A stretch of DNA of 64,000 bases from a virus. The stretch spans positions 26,430 to 90,429 of IMG/VR virus record IMGVR_UViG_3300017729_000001. The stretch is one strand, 5' to 3'. How positions within the stretch are numbered: position 1 is the stretch's first letter; each line of letters opens with the position of its first letter. Both the position numbers and the translations under genes were made by a program. Positions 50,615-58,124 of the stretch are shown in pieces. The notes under the pieces are model-generated. The model saw only the letters and a list, made by a program, of their open reading frames with translations. It ran no database searches and was not told where the DNA came from.

Positions 50615-50854
50615 TTAATTTTCACTTTTATTTTCTTTCTTGCTACCTTTTGTAGTCTTTTTGGCAGTTCGCTGTGCCTTAACATCTCTGATTTTCTTAT
50701 TCTTGATGTATTGCTCCTTATTAAAAGAGTATTCCCCTTTCAACTTTGCGTACCACTGGTCTTCAGACAATTCAATATCACCATATACTTTGATAGCAAT
50801 TTTGATATCTTTTCCTTTAAAACCATACTTTTTTGCGAACTCTGTTACTAACAT
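50615..50854 (-). CDS. Small basic tail protein (79 aa)
   Basis: 79 residues, basic, with a helical N-terminus (EFAKKYGFKGKDIKIAIKVY) and Lys-rich C-terminus (KKTTKGSKKENKSEN). Located between the neck gene and the sheath gene; start overlaps the gene upstream by 7 bases. No family recognised. Confidence 0.55.
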   Translation of the reverse strand: MLVTEFAKKYGFKGKDIKIAIKVYGDIELSEDQWYAKLKGEYSFNKEQYIKNKKIRDVKAQRTAKKTTKGSKKENKSEN

Positions 50855-51558
50855 GATAAATCGTTGTCTATGTTTGATAAACTAATACCTGTTATATTGA
50901 AATCTTTTATCATTCGCTTTCTCAAAATGTCTGGCACGTGTACTTCGTATTTGAAGTTCAGTCCAAGTGACCTATGAAAGATATGAGGTGGTACCAAGTC
51001 ATTTTGAAGTTGAATATCTTGCCCTGATATCTTTGGAAGTCTCAGTCCAGACAATTCAATATGTGTATATAGACTTATGAACGATGCTTTCAAAAAGTTG
51101 TATATTAACAGCACTTCCATTGTACTTTCTGACGTAATGATAAGGTTGTATGTGGCATCGAACATTTCCGTGAATATTGCTTGCATCCTGTCTCCATTAG
51201 AATTTTCTTGGTAGCCAATATAGTTTTCATCTGCTCCTATTCCTAATGGTTGACCAGTTTCGTTTGGCAACATTATATGAATACAAGCAACGTCAGACAC
51301 AGTCATGTTGTATCCAAGATTAACTTGAATTTTATTTTTATTCACAAAAAGTTCTTTGGCTTGTTCCAAATAGTTGAAAGTTTCCCAATTAACATTTTCG
51401 CCACATTCATTTCTGCCAAAGTAATGATACAATATAGTATCTTGTAATTGATTGTTGTTAAAATCTGACCGCACTATATCCAATATGGAATTTATAGTAT
51501 TGTACAGAACAATCTCTGGCATTAATATTGCTGGTGAGTCTATTGTTTTAACATCCAT
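50848..51558 (-). CDS. Neck/tail terminator candidate
   Basis: 236 residues, alpha/beta, with IHIMLPNETGQPLGIGADEN and a strand-helix C-terminus (YEVHVPDILRKRMIKDFN). Size and position (after the gp10-like connector and before the sheath) suggest the tail terminator that caps the sheath or tube. The assignment comes from gene order. Confidence 0.6.
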   Translation of the reverse strand: MDVKTIDSPAILMPEIVLYNTINSILDIVRSDFNNNQLQDTILYHYFGRNECGENVNWETFNYLEQAKELFVNKNKIQVNLGYNMTVSDVACIHIMLPNETGQPLGIGADENYIGYQENSNGDRMQAIFTEMFDATYNLIITSESTMEVLLIYNFLKASFISLYTHIELSGLRLPKISGQDIQLQNDLVPPHIFHRSLGLNFKYEVHVPDILRKRMIKDFNITGISLSNIDNDLSC

Positions 51559-51560
51559 AA

Positions 51561-52358
51561 TTAATATCCTAAATTTTCTAAAACTTCGTCAACTTTGTTC
51601 TCCACTATCGTATTCACATCTGTTCTTCCCATTGCTCCACCTAATAAATTGTAAGCCTTTATTCCTGAATGAATCCAAGAATTTGGGTCACTAGCTTCAC
51701 CAACTCTTCTGAAAGTCATATAAGTATTCTGAGTTGTCTTTCCGTATGCTCCTACTTTTTTAACCATACCTTCAAACATTCCTGACTTGTGTTTGTATTC
51801 TGGTATGTCAATATTCTTGCTAGGAATTTGAATTGCTGCCCTGGATTGAGGAATGTCATATGGAGAGGGTGTCTCAGCACTCTTTAAGCCTTCATTTGCT
51901 GGCTTTGACTTCATAATCTTATGAATAGACTTCGGCATGATATTACTGAAAGCACTATTCTCACCTACAATTCCAGGTGTTCCAATTCTAAAAGGAATCG
52001 TCAAATACCATCTGAAATCAGTTTCGCCAGTTTCGCTGTTATACACAGGCGCATATTTTACTTTGCTTGACTTCTTAAAATGCTCTTTCATATCGTATGG
52101 AGCAGCACCTTTTTCAATCATCTGGTTCAAAGCACCTTTTAGTACAATCTGTCTAGCAAATCTTGATGTAGTTACAATATCCAACCCTTCAATGTAATCA
52201 GTTCTAGTTGACTTCAGCTTATCTGATGCCTCCTTTTTCCAACTCTCATAAATTGACTGAGTTACCTCGTTTACACATTGCTCCACTATTGTATCAGCAG
52301 TGTTTGTAGGCAAGTTTAACTCGTCAATAAGGTCATCTATGTTTAACTGTATATTCAT
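51561..52358 (-). CDS. Head-tail connector, gp10-like candidate
   Basis: 265 residues. Two helical regions flank a beta part with YLTIPFRIGTPGIVGENS. LKGALNQMIEKGAAPYDMKE recalls the HK97 gp10/tail-completion group ('A...I..G..P.DMK'). Start overlaps the neck gene upstream by 4 bases. It would help join head and tail. Identity is inferred. Confidence 0.58.
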   Translation of the reverse strand: MNIQLNIDDLIDELNLPTNTADTIVEQCVNEVTQSIYESWKKEASDKLKSTRTDYIEGLDIVTTSRFARQIVLKGALNQMIEKGAAPYDMKEHFKKSSKVKYAPVYNSETGETDFRWYLTIPFRIGTPGIVGENSAFSNIMPKSIHKIMKSKPANEGLKSAETPSPYDIPQSRAAIQIPSKNIDIPEYKHKSGMFEGMVKKVGAYGKTTQNTYMTFRRVGEASDPNSWIHSGIKAYNLLGGAMGRTDVNTIVENKVDEVLENLGY

Positions 52359-53176
52359 TCTTCTGTCGAATTTTCTATCAATCTACCCTCTGCTTCATAT
52401 TTTAGGTTATCAAAAATGTAATGAGCTTTTCTAGCAATTCCACCTATGGGCATGTTTGTTAAATCTTCATAACTGTAATCACAGTCTTTCTCTCTAACTT
52501 TCATGATATCACGATTCATGTCAATAACGTGATACGTCAAACAATGTCTGTATCTTATTGATATTGACAAGTCTTCCATGCTGTTATAATTATCAGTCAG
52601 CATAATCTTGAAGCCATCCAAGATATAGTCATCAACCTCTTTTAAAGGGTGGAGTGGCTCTTTATCTGACTTATAAAGATATATGGACTCAATCTCCAAT
52701 GGTTCGTATATGGTAAAAGCCACTTGTCTACCACGTATGGCTCTAGTCCGCATAACCTCGTTAAAATACCCCTCAACCTCTCTTAAAATTATCCTATCCA
52801 TAAAGGCAATCTTGTCTGTTGCCCTAGCTGTCACTTTAGCCATTCCTGTTGTAGTCTGACTCCAATTTTCATATTTGATGTTAGCATTCAGTTGTTGAAT
52901 TGCTATTCTTGTTTCCATTCTATTTACGAAAACCCATCCTGAACCTAGACAATTATTACAAGACACTAATGGTTGACCAGTTCCTTTTACTGTACATGGA
53001 CATCTTAATGCTCTATCAATCCAAACCTCATAACCTTTATCAAATACAAGGCTATCAAATCTCCAAGGTTGAAACCTAACTTGGTGCTCAACAGTTTCAG
53101 GTGGAGTGACTTTAACCACTGGTTTATTCCTTCCATCTGACTTGATAATTGTAGCTTTTTTGTTATGTTTCTTCAT
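52355..53176 (-). CDS. Neck protein with DnaJ-like Cys pair
   Basis: 273 residues. CPCTVKGTGQPLVSCNNC followed by LGSGWVFV carries a C-x-C...C-x2-C set with the GSGW turn of DnaJ-like zinc fingers, near residue 58-80. Flanking beta domain (AFTIYEPLEIESIYLY) and basic C-terminus. Phage neck genes of this shape close the head after packaging. The start overlaps the connector gene upstream by 4 bases. Confidence 0.62.
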   Translation of the reverse strand: MKKHNKKATIIKSDGRNKPVVKVTPPETVEHQVRFQPWRFDSLVFDKGYEVWIDRALRCPCTVKGTGQPLVSCNNCLGSGWVFVNRMETRIAIQQLNANIKYENWSQTTTGMAKVTARATDKIAFMDRIILREVEGYFNEVMRTRAIRGRQVAFTIYEPLEIESIYLYKSDKEPLHPLKEVDDYILDGFKIMLTDNYNSMEDLSISIRYRHCLTYHVIDMNRDIMKVREKDCDYSYEDLTNMPIGGIARKAHYIFDNLKYEAEGRLIENSTEE

Positions 53177-53964
53177 AGTACATTAAATCTCATTCCATAA
53201 TACTCTGCTTTCAAGTTTTCTAGCTGTGCGCCAAGTTCGTCAGCGTATTGCTTAACACGACCTTGAAATGCTCCGTTTCCTCCACCTTTAGTGGTTGAAT
53301 AAGATTGACTGATTCCATCTATGGATATATTTTGGTTACCTATACCAGCACCATATATTAAATCTCCTGTGATTGCTAAAATTTGTATTGCTGCTGCTTT
53401 AGCAACGGCATCTACTAATTCAGGTGGGCACTTGTCCCAACCTGTACAATATTTGATTCGCCAATAATTAGGAATAAAATCAGTTCCAAAGAATCCCAAG
53501 TGAGGTGTAATTCCTGAGAATACAAAAGCATGTTGAGTCATTTGAGCACCACCTTTCGTATTTGGAATCAAATATAGGTTTCTAAATTTCGTTTGGTCAT
53601 TACCTCTCTTTACGCTTAACCAAGATTCAGGATAATCAACTTGCTTGATATTGTTTATATGACCTTGAAGAGCCATTGGCTCTTTTATAGGAAATACAGT
53701 TTTGATATAACCCCATCTGAAAAACTCGTTTCTAATGAAGTCACTTGTTTCCCAAATTATCTGCTTTTTAAGTTTTATGGAAAGATAGTGTTCAAGTTCC
53801 TTTTGAGCAACTTCGATTTTTTGCTTAATCGTATCCATGCTCAATGTCGTTCCATCAGGATAACATAAAGGTATTCCAGTCAAGTACAGGTCTATTAACG
53901 ATGAAGGACTGATAACCAGTCCTTCATTTCTACTGTACTTAACTTTAAAAGTCATAGTACTCAT
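53173..53964 (-). CDS. Head-tail adaptor protein
   Basis: 263 residues, with a helical N-terminal part (KQKIEVAQKELEHYLSIKLK) and a beta-helical C-terminal part with a Trp-rich strand (WRIKYCTGWDKCPPELVDAV) and ALQILA/AAIQILAITGD helix. Adaptors of the gp6/gp15 type ring the portal and have such helix bundles. Located between the capsid-proximal gene and the neck genes. Confidence 0.62.
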   Translation of the reverse strand: MSTMTFKVKYSRNEGLVISPSSLIDLYLTGIPLCYPDGTTLSMDTIKQKIEVAQKELEHYLSIKLKKQIIWETSDFIRNEFFRWGYIKTVFPIKEPMALQGHINNIKQVDYPESWLSVKRGNDQTKFRNLYLIPNTKGGAQMTQHAFVFSGITPHLGFFGTDFIPNYWRIKYCTGWDKCPPELVDAVAKAAAIQILAITGDLIYGAGIGNQNISIDGISQSYSTTKGGGNGAFQGRVKQYADELGAQLENLKAEYYGMRFNVL

Positions 53965-53992
53965 ATTTTTAACTTTTGCTGGTTTATTTTAT

Positions 53993-54439
53993 TCAAGCAT
54001 TTTTTCTGAGAAAGTTAATCATGAGTTTTTTAGACTTCTGAAACTTCTTATATTCTGACTCTTCAAAACCACTATCCTTAGCAATCTCTTTTAGTTCAGT
54101 CAAAGTCATTTCATCTAGTCCATCTGACTCTTTTTCAACTTCTTCTGCCTTTGGTTCTTCTTTCTTTGGTTCTTCCTTTTTAGGCTTCACCTTTTTTGTT
54201 TCTTTCTTTGGCTTTTCTGCTACTTTCTCTTCATGAATTTCTTCAGTAACAGTCGTTCCATTTCCTTCAACTAAAAGGTATGAGTCAGTTTGTCTTAGAA
54301 GCACAGTGGCTACCATATCTTCAACTTCCATAATTCCTTCAGCTGTAATGACAGTTTCTCCTACGGATGGCAAAACAACAGTCTTGTCCCACAAGCCTTT
54401 GTCCGTCACTTGTAATTTAACTTTTCCAGATTTTTGCAT
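53993..54439 (-). CDS. Head-region protein with HeH-like C-terminus
   Basis: 148 residues from ATG 54439. The frame can be read from 54487, but that part lies across the terminator at 54459-54496, so the inner ATG is preferred. A beta N-terminal domain (KVKLQVTDKGLWDKTVVLPS) is followed by a Lys/Glu/Pro linker and a C-terminal LTELKEIAKDSGFEESEYKK helix pair of the HeH/Rho-N type, which often binds nucleic acid. Role in the capsid region is unknown. Confidence 0.62.
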   Translation of the reverse strand: MQKSGKVKLQVTDKGLWDKTVVLPSVGETVITAEGIMEVEDMVATVLLRQTDSYLLVEGNGTTVTEEIHEEKVAEKPKKETKKVKPKKEEPKKEEPKAEEVEKESDGLDEMTLTELKEIAKDSGFEESEYKKFQKSKKLMINFLRKNA

Positions 54440-54458
54440 TTGTACATTTTTAATTATT

Positions 54459-54496
54459 AAAAAAGGGTGAGCAAGATTAATATCCACTCACCCTTT
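54459..54496 (-). terminator. Rho-independent terminator after the capsid gene
   Basis: Perfect 10-bp minus-strand stem AAAGGGTGAG with CTCACCCTTT, 15-base loop, then a T-run. It follows the major capsid protein gene. Confidence 0.85.
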
Positions 54497-54524
54497 ATAA
54501 CTTTGTTATGAAAAACTTCTTCGC

Positions 54525-56018
54525 TTATAGCGCACCGATGTTAATGAATCTAACCATTTTCTTTGGAGCATATAAGAAAGGTGTTCCGTACATTAAAATC
54601 ATGAATCTGTACGCTGGAGAAAGAACAGCCAAGTCCATTTTCATTAATGGAGCAAGTTGAGCAAATTCTACAACTTCATTATCCATTTGGAATAGGACAG
54701 CTTGGTCTGTATTAGGCATCCATCTGTTTCTATCTCTTACGATACCAGCAGCACCTCCGTCATAACCAGCAGTCTTTTCAGCTACTGAGATATCATATAA
54801 AGGATACAACTTACTAGCAGCAAATGAAGGCGCACCAGCCTGACTTCTATAAACTCTATATGAGGTAGCAACTTCAGCACCACCGCCATCTGTAAAGTCT
54901 AATTCAACCGCACCACCAGCGACAGCCGCAACAGCAGCACCGCCAATTTGAACAGCAGCACTTTCTCCATTTCGGTTGATAGCAGTTACAGCATATATAT
55001 AGTTACCCGCATCTGAAGCATTCCATCTTGAACTTGCGTCAGTTGCTACACCAGCAATAGTATTTGATACTACAGCATTCGGAGCATTCGGTGAAGAAGC
55101 ACCTGTTGTAGAAGAAATCGTTGGTAACTTCTTAGCAAAGATGTCCCAGTTCAATCCAATTCTTCCAAATTGAGAATCGAATGATTGAACTCTTTGACCC
55201 ATAATACCAGCAGCAGTCATATCACTGTTAGGCTGGATAAACTTATTACCATAGAATCCTTTAACGAAATCACTCATCACCTTTGGTGGAGCAAATAATT
55301 GGTTACCCAATCCAAAGTTCTCTACAATTCCGTTTGAAGCAGTTTCGATAGCATCTTCATTCAAGGCTTGACCTCTTAAATCAACTACGACTTCTGAATC
55401 CATATAAGAATCAAGATTCAACCAGTTATCATTTCTTTGGTGTTGAGCATAGAAACCATTGAACTCTTGAGGTGTTAAAGCCTCATCACCGAAATAAAGT
55501 GACTGATTCAATTTTCTAAGAATCCACATCGTTCCGTTCTTAATTTCTCTTTCAACGATGTTCCCAACCATATTGTTAACTAAGGTCATTGGGTGTGTTA
55601 CTGATTTCACAACTCCCATGAACTTAACTAACTGAGCACGTCTTACATATAGAGAATCTTCTTCATTCGGCAATTCGCCTTCATTATAGAATCCACCTCT
55701 ATTAGTACCATACGATGCTAATTGATTATATTCTTCAACTGTGTTGTAAGCAGACTTTTTTGGAACAGTCTTCCAAAGAGCAATATCATTCTCTTTAAAA
55801 GTAAGATGTTTCAATGTCTTGTCAAGACTTTCAACTTTTAATGGAGCACCAGATGCTGTAGATAGGTCAGTTGTTTCACGACCAGAAATACTACCAGCTT
55901 CGAGTGCTTTGTTCAATTGGTTCAACTCTTCCATGTTTGAACCTCCGAAAACTGCACCCTGGCCATTACCATTAGCAGCAGCGTTTGCATAATCGGCTAA
56001 ATTTAAACCTAAACTCAT
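54525..56018 (-). CDS. Major capsid protein with Ig/FN3-like insertion
   Basis: 497 residues. N-arm (1-70), HK97-type core with DIALWKTVPKKSAYNTVEEY and EVVVDLRGQALN, then an inserted Gly/Ala-rich beta domain (about 330-425: NYIYAVTAINRNGESAAVQI and ATSYRVYRSQAGAP) that looks like an Ig or fibronectin type III fold, then a P-domain-like end (AVLSPAYRFMILMYGTPFLY). The start has an AAAGGAG sequence right before the ATG, a stronger Shine-Dalgarno than most genes here, and a terminator follows, in line with high expression. Confidence 0.88.
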   Translation of the reverse strand: MSLGLNLADYANAAANGNGQGAVFGGSNMEELNQLNKALEAGSISGRETTDLSTASGAPLKVESLDKTLKHLTFKENDIALWKTVPKKSAYNTVEEYNQLASYGTNRGGFYNEGELPNEEDSLYVRRAQLVKFMGVVKSVTHPMTLVNNMVGNIVEREIKNGTMWILRKLNQSLYFGDEALTPQEFNGFYAQHQRNDNWLNLDSYMDSEVVVDLRGQALNEDAIETASNGIVENFGLGNQLFAPPKVMSDFVKGFYGNKFIQPNSDMTAAGIMGQRVQSFDSQFGRIGLNWDIFAKKLPTISSTTGASSPNAPNAVVSNTIAGVATDASSRWNASDAGNYIYAVTAINRNGESAAVQIGGAAVAAVAGGAVELDFTDGGGAEVATSYRVYRSQAGAPSFAASKLYPLYDISVAEKTAGYDGGAAGIVRDRNRWMPNTDQAVLFQMDNEVVEFAQLAPLMKMDLAVLSPAYRFMILMYGTPFLYAPKKMVRFINIGAL

Positions 56019-56071
56019 ACTCCTTTATTTTTAATTTTGTTAAACATTAGTTTGTAATCTTTAATACCTGT

Positions 56072-57676
56072 TTATTGAACAATGTTTACGTTATGTTCTG
56101 ATTTTAGTCTAGCAATAACATTTTCATCTAGTTTGCCACCAGCTTCAAAGCTAGTTACTGCCTTTCCAAATTCTTCGTCATATCCTCCTTTATTAAAACA
56201 AGCACTGTCTAGTATATTGATAATTGCTCGCTTATGCTCTGTCGTATTTAACACGGCAGAACCACTACCAGCTTTCTCAATGATGTCTCCACCACCGAAC
56301 TTTTTATCAGTATAACCTTTAGTGATTGATTTTCTTCCAGTTGATTGACCAGATAAGTTTTCAACCATATCAAGTGCCTTTTGCAAATCTGCTCTAGTGG
56401 CACGTAATTCTTTATTTGTCCTGAACAACTTTCCTTTAATAAGGTCTGTGTTATCCATTGACGCTTTCACTAACTGAGCAAGTGCTCTAACATTAGCAAC
56501 ATTTTCTTCTTTGAATTCAGAAATAGCTTTAATGAGTTCAGGTGAACCACCTTTCTTCATATCTTTCTCCATGTCGGCTTCATCGTCAGCACAGTACTTA
56601 CCTTTCTCAGTTTCCTCATCCTCATCCTCATCTTCTGCGCTTGGGTTTCCCTCTCCATCTCCGCCATAGACTTCTTTATCAATCGCAGCAGCTACATCGT
56701 CAGCAGCTTTCTGAACTGTCTCGTCATCCATTTTTTCTTCATCTTCGCCCTCATCTTCATCTTTCATAAGTGCGAGGTCACCATCTGGTTTGTCAAATGA
56801 TTTTTTTGCCTTTTCAAACAATGGAGACTCACTTGGATCAATTCCCAAATGACTCATTGCTTTTTCAAGGTCTTTGTCAGTTATTTCTTTTCCTTTAGCC
56901 ATAGCCATTTCTATTTTATTTAACAGATTGTTGATTTGTTCTGCCTTTTCAATACTAATACCTGGTAGTGATTTAAAAATAGTATCATACCTTTTTTCTT
57001 CAGACATTTTTGCTACTTTCACGCCATCTACGCTTTCAGGCATAGTTGCCCGACCAGAACTTGTGTCGAGTGTTTTCTTTACATCAATTTCATCTTCTTC
57101 ATCCTTTTTTACGCAATTTGGAACTTTCTTGCCACCCTTATCTTTTGTTCCAATCATTTCGTAACCATCCCAACATGGGTCATTACCTTTTATAATATCG
57201 GCAAATGTTTGCGCATTTTTAGGCATGTGTGTAATAGCCAGACCAGTAATTTTCGCTTGTTTGACTATTTTTGGATTTTGTATATCTCTTTCAATTACTG
57301 AACCTTCAATACTGTAACCTAATCTACGTGTTTTTGAATCTTTTTGTAATACCTCAGCCAACTCATATACCTCTCTTGCTAAATCGCTAGTTGGATACAA
57401 ATCTGTTTCTACATAAAACCCATCTTTTCTTACTTCTGCTTTTTTCGGCTCACCTATAATGGTAGCTGGACTGTTCTTAGCTTGATGGTGCCAATTTACT
57501 ACACCTGACTTTTTAAAATCTGATATATCAAATCCACTTGGGTCAAGAAATTCGCCATCGGCATCTTTATCCATAGTTGAAGCAATGCCACCTAATCGCA
57601 TAACTTCTTTACCATCTTTATCTTTAGCCTTTGAAATTTCAACAGGACACCAAAACTTAAATCTTTGTTCTGCCAT
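56072..57676 (-). CDS. Prohead protease fused to acidic scaffold-like region
   Basis: 534 residues. 1-160: prohead serine protease fold with VVNWHHQ (His63/64) and RRLGYSIEGSV (Ser122), the catalytic pair of the S78/U35-like group. About 165-190: the recurring phage motif PCWDGYEMIGTK, then KKVPNCVK. 200-340 is acidic and helical, likely the scaffold part, followed by a helical region and a basic C-terminus. The protease would cut scaffold and capsid N-arms. It is directly upstream of the capsid gene. Confidence 0.84.
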   Translation of the reverse strand: MAEQRFKFWCPVEISKAKDKDGKEVMRLGGIASTMDKDADGEFLDPSGFDISDFKKSGVVNWHHQAKNSPATIIGEPKKAEVRKDGFYVETDLYPTSDLAREVYELAEVLQKDSKTRRLGYSIEGSVIERDIQNPKIVKQAKITGLAITHMPKNAQTFADIIKGNDPCWDGYEMIGTKDKGGKKVPNCVKKDEEDEIDVKKTLDTSSGRATMPESVDGVKVAKMSEEKRYDTIFKSLPGISIEKAEQINNLLNKIEMAMAKGKEITDKDLEKAMSHLGIDPSESPLFEKAKKSFDKPDGDLALMKDEDEGEDEEKMDDETVQKAADDVAAAIDKEVYGGDGEGNPSAEDEDEDEETEKGKYCADDEADMEKDMKKGGSPELIKAISEFKEENVANVRALAQLVKASMDNTDLIKGKLFRTNKELRATRADLQKALDMVENLSGQSTGRKSITKGYTDKKFGGGDIIEKAGSGSAVLNTTEHKRAIINILDSACFNKGGYDEEFGKAVTSFEAGGKLDENVIARLKSEHNVNIVQ

Positions 57677-57712
57677 TTTTACTTTCTTTTTTTACATTAA
57701 TAACTGTTTGGC

Positions 57713-58123
57713 TCAAATCTCCAAAACTCCTATATCCATACAATTAGAAAACAAGAATGAATATAACAAGTCTTGTTTTGTTTTTGGATTTTTACTTTTA
57801 AAGTCTGCCTTGGACATTGCCTTTAAATCTAAAAAGTCACAAAAGGCATCGTGTATGAAAACTATTTTTTCAGCTTTAACAACAACTGACTTGATTGCGT
57901 CTGAGCAGTCTTTAAATAAATGCGTTTCCATAGTCTTGTCTAAAAAGACTTTTTGGTCATTAGGGTCAACTAATGGAAACTTGCCTTTGAATGGCAATAA
58001 GTCACATGGCTTCTTTTTATATAGAACTGAACTCACTTTCCCAATTCTATTGGTTGTGAACTTATTTCTGTGTAGTTGGTCGCTTTCTAACCCACCATCT
58101 TTCTCTTTTATAAAGTATTCCAT
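57713..58123 (-). CDS. Hypothetical head-module protein (136 aa)
   Basis: 136 residues, mixed alpha/beta, four Cys scattered. No family recognised. It lies 1 base after the kinase/ADP-ribosyltransferase-like gene and 36 bases before the protease gene. It might be an immunity or folding partner of the neighbour or a packaged protein; sequence alone does not tell. Confidence 0.58.
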   Translation of the reverse strand: MEYFIKEKDGGLESDQLHRNKFTTNRIGKVSSVLYKKKPCDLLPFKGKFPLVDPNDQKVFLDKTMETHLFKDCSDAIKSVVVKAEKIVFIHDAFCDFLDLKAMSKADFKSKNPKTKQDLLYSFLFSNCMDIGVLEI

Positions 58124-58124
58124 A

